The notes: a model not told the origin generated them from the letters alone. Counted from the first letter of the stretch, positions 1 through 8,906 are shown. The stretch is 64,000 bases of DNA from Pyxidicoccus sp. MSG2 (GCF_026626705.1 NZ_JAPNKC010000001.1:2356001-2420000); one strand, 5' to 3'. Translations and numbers: made by a program.

Positions 1-894
1 CCGGAGCTCGTGAAGGCGTTCTCGCGGATCTCCTCTCGCCTCGTCGAGCTCCGCGTGTATCTGGAGCTCGGAGCCGCCGGGGCCAGTCCGCCACCGCCGG
101 TCCACGCTGTCATCTCCGTCCTCCAGCGCATCACCGACACGCTGGGCCGCGACGCGGCCTGGGATGCCGCCGAGGATTTGAAGATCGCCTTGCTCTACTT
201 CGCGCCGGACGCGCACCTGCTTTCGCTGCTCGACGGCGAAGCGGAGCTGAAGGAACTCCGCGAGCAGCGTGCGGCTGCCGAAAAGACGGGTGAAGCCTTC
301 TCCCCGAAATGGCGGGCAGTGGTCGTGGACCGGCTCGCCTCGCTCTACCAGCAGCGGATGGACTCCTGGCGACATGACCGCGCGAATGAACAGCTCCGCG
401 CGAACTACTACTTCGCGGTGACGGTCGTGCTCGGCGTGGTGCTCGGTCTGGCGGGCGCGATGACGGTCTGGGCGGGGAAGCCCTTTTCCGGCCCCGTGAA
501 CACCCTCCTCCTGACGGCGATGGCGGCCGGAGCCCTGGGGTCGGTCCTCGGCGGTGTCTATTCACTGCGGGACGAAGTCATGGGCATCCGGCAGCTCCGT
601 GCCTTCTGGCCCGTGCTGACCGCGCAGCCCTTCGTTGGCGCGACCGCCGCGATGTTGCTCTTCGCCGTGCTGACGAGTGGTCTCATCCAGGTGGGGAACC
701 TGGACGTGGAATCCTTCACCTGGCAGCACCACACCGTCTTCGGTTTCCTCGCGGGCTTCTCCGAGCCGTTCTTCCTCGGCGTCGTGAAGCGGGTCGCGGG
801 CCTGGCGGACGAGAAGAAGGCGCCTCCCCAAGCGCCCCTTCCCCCGAAGCAAGCCGCGGCTACCGAGAGCCCCGTGGCAAAGCCTGCCCGGTAG
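1..894 (+). CDS. Membrane protein of unknown function (5' end probably outside window)
   Basis: The frame is open from base 1, and the residues before the first possible start (GTG at 10) read as plausible protein (Pro-Glu-Leu-Val), so the gene probably begins upstream. The first 130 residues are charged and helical. They are followed by about four hydrophobic segments, at roughly residues 133-155, 163-186, 205-228 and 238-258 counted from the GTG. The tail is Ala/Pro/Lys-rich and probably cytoplasmic. No catalytic motif is recognised. The layout of a soluble helical front followed by four membrane helices suggests a membrane-anchored sensor or scaffold, but this is only a guess. It is followed by a separate lipoprotein gene with its own ribosome binding site. 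Confidence 0.7.
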   Translation, partial: PELVKAFSRISSRLVELRVYLELGAAGASPPPPVHAVISVLQRITDTLGRDAAWDAAEDLKIALLYFAPDAHLLSLLDGEAELKELREQRAAAEKTGEAFSPKWRAVVVDRLASLYQQRMDSWRHDRANEQLRANYYFAVTVVLGVVLGLAGAMTVWAGKPFSGPVNTLLLTAMAAGALGSVLGGVYSLRDEVMGIRQLRAFWPVLTAQPFVGATAAMLLFAVLTSGLIQVGNLDVESFTWQHHTVFGFLAGFSEPFFLGVVKRVAGLADEKKAPPQAPLPPKQAAATESPVAKPAR

Positions 895-1123
895 GGCCAT
901 GGCATCACCGAGCAGACGCTCTAGCGGTAGCGCCAGAAGTCTGGCGGCATGGAGGCCATCGGCGCGGAGCTTGGGCCCTACCCGAGCGGCGGCGGGTCTG
1001 GCTATAGTTGGCGCCTGAACCGTGCGTCCTGGGACGCGGCTCTTCGAGGTCGCGCGCCAGAGCGGTCTTCTTGCTCGTCCGACATCCCGCCGGTCCCGCG
1101 TCGCAGCAGGCAGGAGATTGATC

Positions 1124-1870
1124 GTGACGAAGAGAGCACTCTTGTTGGCAGCGGTCCTGGCCGCGGGTTGCGGCGGTGAGGCCAAGAAGGCAATCGAGCA
1201 GCGACGCATGGCCGTGGCCCAGAAGCTCGCCAAGGTGACGTCGATCGCGGACCAGGCTCGGGCGCTGCCGCCGGTGAAGGAGGGCTCGCTCACGCTCGGC
1301 GCGGCGCCCCTCGTCATGGCCTTCCTCACGACCACGCCGCTGCGCACCGGCACCGTGGTCTACGCCGAGGACCTCGACGACCTCTCGGTTTTCAAGGACG
1401 AGCCTCCGCACTACACGATGCGCGTGAATCAGGCCCAGTTGGTTCAGGCCTGCGGCCAGCTCCTCGACAAGGGCACCTACGGCCAGCAGACCGCCGCCAA
1501 CGTGCACGCCAACGTCGCCATCGAGTACCTCGACGCCTGCGCCAACCTCGCCTACGTCTTCGTGCTGCGCACCCGCGAGGTGAAGGGGCGCTCCTTCGAG
1601 GGCGACGTCGTCGCCTTCGACCTTGCCGACGGAAAGCCCATCGGCGGCTTCCCGATCTCGTTCACCAGCGAAGGCCGCCGCGACCAGGTGCGCAACACCA
1701 CGACGAGCGTGAGCACGCAACGGGTGGGCGGCCGCAACCGCACCACGGTCACGAAGACGACCACGATCTCCACGGTGGACGCAGATAGCGATCAACTGCG
1801 CAGCGACCTCGATGGAGAGATCGAGGCCGCGATCGTGAAGCTCGCTCCGGCGGGCAAGTGGTTCGACTGA
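1124..1870 (+). CDS. Putative lipoprotein of unknown function
   Basis: The open frame reaches further upstream, but GTG at 1124 has an AGGAG seven bases before it. From there the protein (248 aa) begins with a textbook lipoprotein signal: Lys-Arg, a hydrophobic stretch, then the lipobox LAAGC with Cys16. The mature part has no motif I recognise. A Thr/Arg-rich stretch near the C-terminus (around residues 190-215, with repeated VTKTTT-like runs) is predicted to be exposed. The protein is probably anchored to the outer membrane or periplasmic face. The gene converges with the peptidoglycan-binding protein gene downstream. Confidence 0.8.
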   Translation: MTKRALLLAAVLAAGCGGEAKKAIEQRRMAVAQKLAKVTSIADQARALPPVKEGSLTLGAAPLVMAFLTTTPLRTGTVVYAEDLDDLSVFKDEPPHYTMRVNQAQLVQACGQLLDKGTYGQQTAANVHANVAIEYLDACANLAYVFVLRTREVKGRSFEGDVVAFDLADGKPIGGFPISFTSEGRRDQVRNTTTSVSTQRVGGRNRTTVTKTTTISTVDADSDQLRSDLDGEIEAAIVKLAPAGKWFD

Positions 1871-1908
1871 CCGAGGTGGCCCGTAGACTGCTACGCACCT
1901 GATGAGAG

Positions 1909-1953
1909 CGCGGAGGTCGTCTCCTCATCCAGGAGAGCCCTTCATCCTCCGCG
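1909..1953. terminator. Bidirectional terminator-like cruciform
   Basis: CGCGGAGG at 1909-1916 pairs with CCTCCGCG at 1946-1953, and the loop holds a second hairpin, CTCCT/AGGAG (1921-1935). It lies between two convergent genes. There is no U-tract, as is common in very G+C-rich genomes. Confidence 0.5.
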
Positions 1954-1983
1954 ACCCTGTCGACCGACTTCGCGGACACTCCA

Positions 1984-2898
1984 CTAGATCGGCATGAACA
2001 CCTTGAAGCCGCTGCGGCCGCCAGCGCCCAGGGTGTTTCTCTCCACGAAGTCGCTGTAGGAGCTGCGGCCGTCGCCCGAGGTGATGGCGGTGTGGCCGTA
2101 CTTGCTGCCCGCCGCCGTGGAGGTCTTCTCCCAGGTGAGGATGAGGCCGGGAATCTTCAGCGCCTCGGCGAGCGACAGGTTCACCTGCTTGAACTTGTCC
2201 CGCGGCAGGTTGTTGTCAATCTGGTTGCCGTTGCCCCACACCTTGATGCCGTAGGTGTTCTGGATGGCGCGGCTGACGCCCGTGGCGCAGAGGCCCTGGC
2301 TCGAGTAGCCACCCATGCTCAACGCCACCGAGCGGGCGTTGTTGGCGAGCGCGGAGTTGCCGCGCACGCCACCGGTGCTGGGGGGGGTCGAGGGCGTGCC
2401 GCTCACCTTGATGCCGAGCTTGTCCCAGGTCTTCGGCCCGACGACGCCATCGGCGACGAGGCCCTTGGCCGTCTGGAACGCCTTCACCGCTGCGGTCGTC
2501 TTCGGACCGAACTGGCCATCCGCCGCACCGGCGTTGAAGCCGAGCTGATTGAGGCGGTTCTGAAGCGCGGTCACGGGTGCGCCGCTGTGGCCCTGCTTGA
2601 GCGTGGGGCCGCTACCGCCCGAAGAAGCAGGCGTCGAGGGAGCCGCGGTCAGCTTGGCCCAGGTCTTCGGCCCGACGATGCCGTCGGCGACAAGGCCCTT
2701 GGCCTTCTGGAACGCCTTCACCGCCGCCTCCGTCTTCGGACCGAACTGGCCGTCCGCCGCACCCGGGGAGAAGCCCGCGCCGGCCAGCGCCTGCTGCAGG
2801 GCCTTCACGGAGGGGCCGGACGCGCCGCGCTTCAGGGTGGGCTGCGAAGGAGCGCTGGCGGCGGCGGGGGTCGTGCGCGCGGCGGAGGAGATACGCAT
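1984..2898 (-). CDS. Peptidoglycan-binding protein, two PG_binding_1 repeats plus CHAP-like C-terminal domain
   Basis: 304 aa. After a short Ala/Thr/Ser-rich N-terminus without a Sec signal come two peptidoglycan-binding domains of the PG_binding_1 type (about residues 20-85 and 97-162). Each carries the ADGQFGPKT and GLVADG-VGPKTW signatures. The last ~125 residues contain GLCATGVS and YGHTAIT, which look like the Cys and His of a papain-fold (CHAP or NlpC/P60-like) amidase or endopeptidase. This domain is nearly the same as the C-terminus of the LysM protein at 33705-34367, so the two are domain-shuffled paralogues. The likely role is cutting or remodelling murein, either its own or that of prey. 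The missing signal peptide implies non-Sec release, lysis or cytoplasmic use. The catalytic assignment is inferred from motifs. Confidence 0.8.
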   Translation of the reverse strand: MRISSAARTTPAAASAPSQPTLKRGASGPSVKALQQALAGAGFSPGAADGQFGPKTEAAVKAFQKAKGLVADGIVGPKTWAKLTAAPSTPASSGGSGPTLKQGHSGAPVTALQNRLNQLGFNAGAADGQFGPKTTAAVKAFQTAKGLVADGVVGPKTWDKLGIKVSGTPSTPPSTGGVRGNSALANNARSVALSMGGYSSQGLCATGVSRAIQNTYGIKVWGNGNQIDNNLPRDKFKQVNLSLAEALKIPGLILTWEKTSTAAGSKYGHTAITSGDGRSSYSDFVERNTLGAGGRSGFKVFMPI

Positions 2899-3038
2899 TT
2901 CGAAGACCTCGAACAGAGCGACTGTGGGAGGGTTATCGCCCCCAGCGGCCGAGGGTTGCGTCCCATCCTCGCAAAAGTTGAAATTCCGGTGGGGTGCGAC
3001 AGCCCGCCTCTCGCAGCCGGGCGGCGAAGCGCTCCGCG

Positions 3039-3251
3039 GAGTCCGGCGTCATGCGCCGCGGCGAGGAGCCAGTCCTCGGCCTTGTCCCAGCTCACGTCAT
3101 TGCCGGCGCGCAGGGCTGGGCGGCTGGAGAAGGCCACCTGCACCTCGTCGAAGCCGAAGTCAGCGTAGAAGCGCTTGAGCGAGCGCACGAAGCGGACCAC
3201 CTCTGCCTGCCCCCACGACTCGGCGTGAGAGGCCTTGAAAAGGTATCCGAG
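3039..3251 (-). pseudogene. Fossil fragment of threonyl-tRNA synthetase
   Basis: A minus-strand frame closed upstream by TAA at 3252-3254 encodes about 70 residues. These include FYADFGFDEVQVAFSSRP followed by GNDVSWDKAEDWL. In ThrRS the catalytic core reads similarly (FGF, then STRPEKR-GSD-WD-AE-L), so the order and spacing of conserved positions match the family. Neither the upstream core nor the downstream anticodon-binding part is present, and the frame dissolves into nonsense after DAGL. A second short frame (2933-3052, 39 codons beginning MTPDSAERF) overlaps the end. It also looks like degraded coding sequence, of unknown origin. I read the region as the wreck of a duplicated thrS. Confidence 0.6.
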
Positions 3252-3327
3252 TTACCTGTGTCATGAGCAGGAGCCCCGGTGTCGCCGCACCGGGCCGGTG
3301 CGCGTCCCCGAGGCCCCGGACATCACC

Positions 3328-3585
3328 TCACACGCAGACCCACTGGGTGCCGTCACAGACGCAGGCAAAGCGCCGTCCTGATCCCCCGAGGAGGGTGCAG
3401 TACGTAACCGCGCCCTGCGTGGCACACGCCGTGGTGTCGACGTCCGAGCAGGCCGGGGTGGCGCTGGCCGTGACCTCCTCCGTGGCCGGCGTGGGCTCCT
3501 CGGACTGGAGCTCGGCCTCGGGCCCACCACAGCCCAGCAGGGACACACTGAACATCACCGCTACCGCGACGAAGACATTCTTCAC
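3328..3585 (-). CDS. Small Cys-rich lipoprotein
   Basis: 85 aa from a GTG at 3585 preceded by a GAGGTG ribosome binding site. A longer in-frame extension to 3675 would bury the signal peptide. The protein has a hydrophobic signal ending in the lipobox SLLGC, a Glu/Thr/Pro-rich linker, and a compact C-terminus with six Cys including CVCDGTQWVC. The Cys/Trp pattern resembles the 88-aa protein at 17869-18135, so the two appear to belong to one family of tiny disulfide-bonded surface lipoproteins. The molecular function is unknown. Confidence 0.75.
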   Translation of the reverse strand: MKNVFVAVAVMFSVSLLGCGGPEAELQSEEPTPATEEVTASATPACSDVDTTACATQGAVTYCTLLGGSGRRFACVCDGTQWVCV

Positions 3586-3671
3586 GAGACACCTCGGACG
3601 GGTTGAGTGAGACCGGCTCAAACTACTCCAGTCTCTCCAACCTGTCGGACATATCTCGTGTCCGCGGTGAT

Positions 3672-3794
3672 TCACGCGAGCAGCGACGCGAGGCCAATCA
3701 TCCCGGCGATGAGCCCGCCGCCGATGAGAGACATGCTGCTCATGTCTTCCGGAAGCGCCTCGCCCTGGCCGGGGCTGCCCGCGGCACCGACCAT
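3672..3794 (-). CDS. Possible 40-residue membrane peptide
   Basis: An ATG at 3794 opens 40 codons ending in TGA. The second half is Met-Ser-Leu-Ile followed by a Gly-rich hydrophobic helix (IGGGLIAGMIGLASLLA). It starts just beyond the stop and hairpin of the upstream lipoprotein gene. It could be a real small membrane protein or a detached C-terminal anchor. No ribosome binding site is obvious, so confidence is low. Confidence 0.25.
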   Translation of the reverse strand: MVGAAGSPGQGEALPEDMSSMSLIGGGLIAGMIGLASLLA

Positions 3795-3810
3795 GCTCAG
3801 CCGTCGTCGC

Positions 3811-3832
3811 GGGCCCGCGCCCTCGCGGGCCC
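3811..3832 (-). terminator. Perfect 9-bp hairpin after lipoprotein gene
   Basis: GGGCCCGCG-CCCT-CGCGGGCCC forms a perfect stem with a four-base loop. On the minus strand it begins at the base after the stop codon of the lipoprotein gene. No U-tract follows. Confidence 0.5.
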
Positions 3833-5344
3833 TCAGAGACTCAGGATGCCCGTCATGGCCTCCGCCATGTCGAGCGGAAGCTCGCCTTCATGGGGGCTGC
3901 GCGTGCCAGCCCCTCGCGTCGCGGTCACCTTCACCACGAACCGTGAGGTGGACACCAGCCCTGGAGGCAGCCGCACCTCCGCGTCCGAGGTGACGACGTA
4001 GGCCCTGCTGGTTCCGTCGAGCGCGATGACCTGGACGAAGTAGCGCGTCGCGGTCCCGAGTTCGGGCGGGTCCCAGCTCACCGTGGGCGTGCCCCCCACG
4101 CCCGTGAGCCCGATGGAGGCGCTCTGCCCGTTGATGCGCAGGTTGCGCACCGGGCCGAGCCGGGGGGCCAGCGTGCCTGCCTCGGCCAGCCCCTCGAGGG
4201 TGTCGGCGCGCCGCAGGACCAGCGTGCCGTTGTAGGCGGAGTCGCCCGAGGTGAGCCGCACCTGCGTGGAGGCGGAAACATGCGCCACGCGCCGCCAGCG
4301 CTCCGGGAAGGCGTCCAGGAAGCGCACGGTATAGGGCGCGAGAGCGACATCGATGGACGTGGACGCGAAGGCGAGCTCGGGGGTGCTGCCGAGCCGCGCG
4401 AAGGGCTCGGCACCCGGGCGCGCCCCGATGGCCCAGTTGAGCGAGCGAAGCCGTCCCGCCTGCGGGTGCGCTCCCCTCAGTTGCGTCTCGAACGCCGCGA
4501 CATCCACCGAGAAGGACACGCTGCGCTCGTTGCCCTCTGTGAGTCCCACGTCGAGCGCGGCTGCCTGCCCTGGCTTGAGCGAAACGCCTGGCTGGTGGAA
4601 GCCGCGCACCACCCGCGTGAATGCATGGCCCCCGTCGATGCCCGCGCTCTCGGAGAGCTGCTGCACCCAGAGCGAGTCCCCCTGGGAGCCATCGAGCAGG
4701 GTGAGGAAGCGGGACACCCGCACGTCGAGCTGCGTGGCGCCGGGCTGGGGCAGCGTGCCTCCGAAGTCCTCGGCGATGCTCAGGCGCATGTCCTCACTGG
4801 GGGTGCCACCATTGGGCGAGCTCAGCCGGAGGCTGTCGGTCTGCTGCCAGGGCGCGAGCCCGGAGACGTGCAGGTCGAGTGCGGTCCCCGCGGGGACGCT
4901 CCAGTCGAGGCTGGGCCGCTGCACCAGGGTGCTGCGCAGCTCCACCTGGCGCGCGTCCGTCCACAGGTGGGTGCCATTGAAACGCAGGAAGTAGGGGCCC
5001 TCCGGTACGCCAGGGATGACGTACCCCTCAATGCCGACATGCCGCGCGGAATACACCTTGAAGCCACCGTCTGGCAGCCCGCCCGGGACAAGCGCCGCCG
5101 GCTCCGGCTCGCCAATCCCCGCCCCCGCCTGCCACTCCGTGACATGCCCGCCCTCGTCGATGAATTGGACGATGGGCGCGAAGCGGACGCCTTCGCCCAC
5201 CGTGTCGGTTCCGCTGTCCGCAGGCGTCCCGCTGTCGGTGGGCGGCGGCGCTCCCGCGTCGGGTCCATCCACCGGGTCGGAAGTGCAGGCAATGAAAGAC
5301 ACCGCAAGCAGCGCGGCGAGGCAGGGCCGAACGGGGCTCATCAT
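3833..5344 (-). CDS. Large lipoprotein with fibronectin-like C-terminal region, unknown function
   Basis: 503 aa from the first of two adjacent ATGs (5344/5341). A GTG at 5380 is a longer alternative. No start has a good ribosome binding site, and I chose the one giving a normal 20-residue lipoprotein signal ending in SFIAC. An Asp/Gly/Pro/Thr-rich linker follows the Cys. The body is beta-strand-rich. The segment around residues 395-480 (VRNLRINGQSASI, then VSWDPPELGTATRYFVQVI) has the look of a fibronectin type III fold. No catalytic motif is seen. It is probably a surface structural or binding protein. Confidence 0.75.
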   Translation of the reverse strand: MMSPVRPCLAALLAVSFIACTSDPVDGPDAGAPPPTDSGTPADSGTDTVGEGVRFAPIVQFIDEGGHVTEWQAGAGIGEPEPAALVPGGLPDGGFKVYSARHVGIEGYVIPGVPEGPYFLRFNGTHLWTDARQVELRSTLVQRPSLDWSVPAGTALDLHVSGLAPWQQTDSLRLSSPNGGTPSEDMRLSIAEDFGGTLPQPGATQLDVRVSRFLTLLDGSQGDSLWVQQLSESAGIDGGHAFTRVVRGFHQPGVSLKPGQAAALDVGLTEGNERSVSFSVDVAAFETQLRGAHPQAGRLRSLNWAIGARPGAEPFARLGSTPELAFASTSIDVALAPYTVRFLDAFPERWRRVAHVSASTQVRLTSGDSAYNGTLVLRRADTLEGLAEAGTLAPRLGPVRNLRINGQSASIGLTGVGGTPTVSWDPPELGTATRYFVQVIALDGTSRAYVVTSDAEVRLPPGLVSTSRFVVKVTATRGAGTRSPHEGELPLDMAEAMTGILSL

Positions 5345-5894
5345 GGGATTGTGTGGGTGTGTTTGACGAGGGGTGCGCACCGGTAATGGCGAGCGACACC
5401 TCCACTATCGCTGAAGTCTGGCAACGTGTGGAACAGGCGCGTTACAGCAAACCGGGCCTCGGAGGAGACACCCGCCCGCCACTGCCGGGCCACCTCCGCC
5501 GCCGCCCCTGAAGAGCCGGGCGGAGCGCGACGAGGGCTCGTGCGATGCGCGTGCCGGAGCCGCACAGGGTCAGCCGCGGCGGCGTCAGCAGCCCGGCGGG
5601 TGTTTGCCTCGGTGGCTACCTGGCGGAGCGCCGTCTGCGCTTGCAGTTGGAGAACGGCCGCTAACAGGCCTCGCGCACCGGACAGTGGAAGCAAGCCCCA
5701 CCCTTCCCGGCTGAGCCATACCACGCTGAAGGTATGTCCAGGCTGCGGGGCGGCGGGCGCAGCACCGTGCGCCACCCCGCAGCCCTTTCCGGCGGTGCCT
5801 GTTTGTTCCGCTGCCGGTCATTCCCCTCCTATAGGATGGGTCCCTGCCATCGCGTTCGTGCCATGACGACCCACTCCAGGAGGGCGCCGGTCCG
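5345..5894. other. Gene-free intergenic region
   Basis: About 550 bases between the divergent lipoprotein and acyl-CoA ligase genes. The open frames here have Arg/Ala-rich shadow translations and no ribosome binding sites. An AGGAGG at 5878-5883 is the ribosome binding site of the ligase gene. I see no RNA gene, repeat or clear promoter. Confidence 0.5.
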
Positions 5895-7586
5895 ATGAGG
5901 GTTCCCAATCCAGACGCGAAGACGATGAACACCGTCCACCACGCGCATTGGCCGGTGGGCCTGCCGCACGCCATCTCCATTCCCGACACGAGCCTGTATG
6001 TGAATCTACAGGTCTCCGCGCTGCGCTATCCGAACCGGCCCGCGGTCGTCTTCTACGACACGGTGCGGACCTACGCGCAGGTGCACGAGGAGGTGCTCGC
6101 GCTCGCCGGCTACCTGCAGAACGAGTGCGGCGTACAGCGCGGCGACCGCGTGCTGCTGGACATGCAGAACAGCCCGCAGTTCCTCATCGCCTTCTACGCC
6201 ATCCTCCGTGCCGACGCGATGGTCGTCCCCGTCAATCCCATGCTCCTGACCGAGGAGCTTCAGCACTACGTCACCGACAGCGGCGCAAAGGTCGTCATCG
6301 CCTCGCAGGAAATCTTCCCCCGCGTCGCGCCGCTGCTTGGAAGGACGTGCCTCACGAAGGCGGTGGTGGCGGCCTACTCCGACGCCCTGCTCGCACCGAC
6401 CGAGCTGAACGTGCCCGACTTCGTGCGCGCCCCCTACTCCGTGCCCGCGACGCCGGGCGTGGTGCCCTGGAAGGAAGCGCTGGCCGCAAAGCACGCGCCT
6501 CGCGAGCACCTGGCCGGCCCGGATGACCTCGCGTGCATGCCCTACACGTCCGGCACCACCGGACGGCCCAAGGGCTGCGTGCACACGCACCGCACGGTGG
6601 TCTTCAACGCGATGGCCACGCCGACCTGGTGCGGACCGGTGGTGCCCGACAACGTCGCGCTGGCCGTGCTGCCGGTCTTCCACGTGACGGGCATGCAGTC
6701 GGTGATGAACGCCATGATTTACTCCGGCGGCGCCGTGGTCATGCTGCCGCGCTGGGACCGCGACACGGCCGGCCAGCTCATCACGCGGTACAAGGTGACG
6801 TCGTGGACGCTGATTCCGACCATGATGATCGACTTCCTGTCCAACCCGCGCCTGGGTGAATACGACCTCTCCGGCATCCGGCTCGTGTCCGGTGGCGGCG
6901 CGGCCATGCCGGCGGCCATCGCGCAGAAGCTGCTCGACCTCACCGGCCAGCAATACCTGGAAGGCTATGGCCTGTCCGAAACGATGGCCGCCTCGCACAT
7001 CAACCCGCGCCATCGCATGAAGCAGCAATGCCTGGGCGTCCCCTACCTGAACGTCGACTCACGCGTCGTGGACCCCATTACCTTCAAGGAGGTACCGCGG
7101 GGCGAGGTCGGGGAGATATGGATTCACGGCCCGCAGGTGTTCAAGGGCTACTGGAACGACCCACAGAAGACCGAGGAGGCCTTCGCCGAGCTCGACGGCA
7201 AGCGGTTCTTCCGCTCCGGCGACCTGGGCTACATGGATGAAGAGGGGTTCTTCTTCTTCACCGACCGCCTGAAGCGGATGATCAACGCCAGCGGCTTCAA
7301 GGTCTGGCCCGCCGAGGTGGAATCCATGATGTACCAGCACCCCGCCGTGCAGGAGTGCTGCATCATCGCGGCGAAGGATGCGTACCGCGGTGAGACAGTC
7401 AAAGCGGTCATCGTGAAGCGGTCCGGCGTGACGGCGACGGGTGGGGACATCATCCAGTGGGCGCAGGAGAAGATGGCCGCCTACAAGGTCCCCAGGGTGG
7501 TGGAGTTCGTGGACACGCTGCCGAAGACGGCCACCGGCAAGGTGCTGTGGAAGGTCTTGCAGGACCATGAGTTGGCGAAGCCGTAG
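5895..7586 (+). CDS. Fatty-acid--CoA ligase (AMP-binding acyl-CoA synthetase)
   Basis: 563 aa. It should activate a carboxylic acid, most likely medium- or long-chain, to acyl-AMP and then acyl-CoA in the cytoplasm. ANL superfamily motifs are in order: the P-loop YTSGTTGRPKG (residue 217 on), the EGYGLSET motif, the hinge region with RSGDLGYMDEEGF and DRLKRMINASGFKVWP, and the catalytic Lys motif PKTATGKVLWK near the C-terminus. The length is normal for the family. The start at 5895 has AGGAGG 11 bases upstream, and an internal ATG at 5925 is an alternative. It lies 2 kb from a beta-oxidation operon on the other strand and may feed it. The exact substrate cannot be read from the sequence. Confidence 0.9.
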   Translation: MRVPNPDAKTMNTVHHAHWPVGLPHAISIPDTSLYVNLQVSALRYPNRPAVVFYDTVRTYAQVHEEVLALAGYLQNECGVQRGDRVLLDMQNSPQFLIAFYAILRADAMVVPVNPMLLTEELQHYVTDSGAKVVIASQEIFPRVAPLLGRTCLTKAVVAAYSDALLAPTELNVPDFVRAPYSVPATPGVVPWKEALAAKHAPREHLAGPDDLACMPYTSGTTGRPKGCVHTHRTVVFNAMATPTWCGPVVPDNVALAVLPVFHVTGMQSVMNAMIYSGGAVVMLPRWDRDTAGQLITRYKVTSWTLIPTMMIDFLSNPRLGEYDLSGIRLVSGGGAAMPAAIAQKLLDLTGQQYLEGYGLSETMAASHINPRHRMKQQCLGVPYLNVDSRVVDPITFKEVPRGEVGEIWIHGPQVFKGYWNDPQKTEEAFAELDGKRFFRSGDLGYMDEEGFFFFTDRLKRMINASGFKVWPAEVESMMYQHPAVQECCIIAAKDAYRGETVKAVIVKRSGVTATGGDIIQWAQEKMAAYKVPRVVEFVDTLPKTATGKVLWKVLQDHELAKP

Positions 7587-7597
7587 GCACCGCTCCG

Positions 7598-8116
7598 CTA
7601 CAGCCGCAGGCGAAGCCCGAACACCTCGAGCGCCTCCTGTCTGAAGTCCAGGTCGGGAGCGCGCTCGAAGCCCATCTGCTCGTACATCGTCCAGGCCACC
7701 GTCATCGCGCGCGTGGTGTGGATGATGACCTGCCGCACCCCGTCTGCCTTTGCCCGGGCGATGCAGTCCTCGACCAGGGCCCTGCCCACGCCCATCCCAC
7801 GCGTCCCGGGGTCCACCGCCAGCAACCTGAACCCGGCCGCGTCCTTCTCCCGCGTGGCACTTCCTCCCGAGCCGTACTGCGCCATGTCCGAGAAGTAGAC
7901 CACTCCACCTGCGAGCGCATCGCCGATGACGGCCACGAGGAGTCGGGTGGCGGGGCGCTCCGCCATCCGCCCGATGTGGGCCAGCATGTCGTAGTACTTC
8001 GGCTGTTCGTCCGGCCCCGGGAATCCCTCCAGGCGCGAGTAGACGGAGACCATCAGCTTCCCCAGCCCTTCGAACTCGTCGCTTCTCGCTTCCCGGATGG
8101 TGATGTGGCTCTGCAT
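7598..8116 (-). CDS. GNAT-family N-acetyltransferase
   Basis: 172 aa from ATG 8116. An upstream TTG at 8152 would add 12 residues that look non-coding. The acetyl-CoA binding signature appears as LLAVDPGTRGMGVGRALVED (R/QxxGxG/A type), followed by the helix that ends in W-MYEQMGFER, as in typical GNAT folds. It transfers an acyl group from acyl-CoA to an unknown amine. It converges with the acyl-CoA ligase gene with an 11-bp gap and is divergent from the HxlR regulator. Confidence 0.85.
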   Translation of the reverse strand: MQSHITIREARSDEFEGLGKLMVSVYSRLEGFPGPDEQPKYYDMLAHIGRMAERPATRLLVAVIGDALAGGVVYFSDMAQYGSGGSATREKDAAGFRLLAVDPGTRGMGVGRALVEDCIARAKADGVRQVIIHTTRAMTVAWTMYEQMGFERAPDLDFRQEALEVFGLRLRL

Positions 8117-8225
8117 CGCGCGGCCCTCGGCTGTTGGAGCTGCCCTGGACAATAGGGAGGCCGCTACTCGTGAGCGGTACGAAATCCGGACCGGGAGCCC
8201 GGCGGCTTCACGGTACCCTTGGTCG

Positions 8226-8906
8226 ATGAAGACCTACGGTCAGTTCTGCTCCATCGCCCGCGCGTTGGACCTGCTCGGAGAGCGATGGACCCTGCTCATC
8301 GTCCGCGAGCTGCTCTGCGGGAGCCGGCGCTTCGGCGACCTGCGCCGCGGCATTCCGCGCATCTCCCGCACGATGCTCTCCGCGCGGCTGCGCGAGCTGG
8401 TCGACGCGGGCGTCGTCGCGCGCGATGACGGCGACGAGGGGCCTTCGTACGTGCTCAGCCGCTCAGGGGAGGAACTCGCGGGCGTCGTGCGCGAGCTCGG
8501 CACCTGGGGGCAGCGCTGGCTCCCCCGCGAGCTCCCTCCGGAGGAGCTCGATGTGGACGCACTCGTCTGGGACATGCGTCGCCGGGTGGATGCCGGAGCC
8601 CTTCCTACCGCCCCCGTCCTGACGCGGCTCGAGCTGACCGACGCCCGGGGACGCGCGGCCGTGCGCTACCTGCTCCTCCGCCGGAGCGAGGTGTCGCTGT
8701 GCTCCGTCAATCCCGGCTTCCCCGAGGAATTGGTCGTGCGCGCTCCGCTCCGCACCCTCACGGCCTGGTGGCGCGGCGACCTCTCGCTCGCCGACGCGCG
8801 CTCGGCGGGGATGGTCGTCCACGGTCGGAGGGAGTGGGTGCGCGCCTTCCCGAAGTGGTTCGAGCGCTACGCGTTCGCGGCTGTCACCCCCGCTGCCTCG
8901 GGATGA
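8226..8906 (+). CDS. HxlR-type winged-helix transcriptional regulator with C-terminal extension
   Basis: 226 aa from ATG 8226. The first ~95 residues are a classic HxlR domain: MKTYGQFCSIARALDLLGERW, then RELLCGSRRFGDLRRGIPRIS and LSARLRELVDAG. Cys8 is in the position used for redox or electrophile sensing in some HxlR members, although whether it senses here is unknown. The last ~100 residues form an alpha/beta domain resembling the SCP2-like tail found in a subset of long HxlR regulators. The target is likely a neighbour, such as the divergent GNAT gene, but no operator was identified. Confidence 0.85.
   Translation: MKTYGQFCSIARALDLLGERWTLLIVRELLCGSRRFGDLRRGIPRISRTMLSARLRELVDAGVVARDDGDEGPSYVLSRSGEELAGVVRELGTWGQRWLPRELPPEELDVDALVWDMRRRVDAGALPTAPVLTRLELTDARGRAAVRYLLLRRSEVSLCSVNPGFPEELVVRAPLRTLTAWWRGDLSLADARSAGMVVHGRREWVRAFPKWFERYAFAAVTPAASG

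Noticed and set aside
2832-3200. The 122-codon frame as an intact gene
   Set aside because: Only its first half resembles protein (ThrRS core) and the second half is Arg/Pro shadow sequence, so a pseudogene is the better reading.
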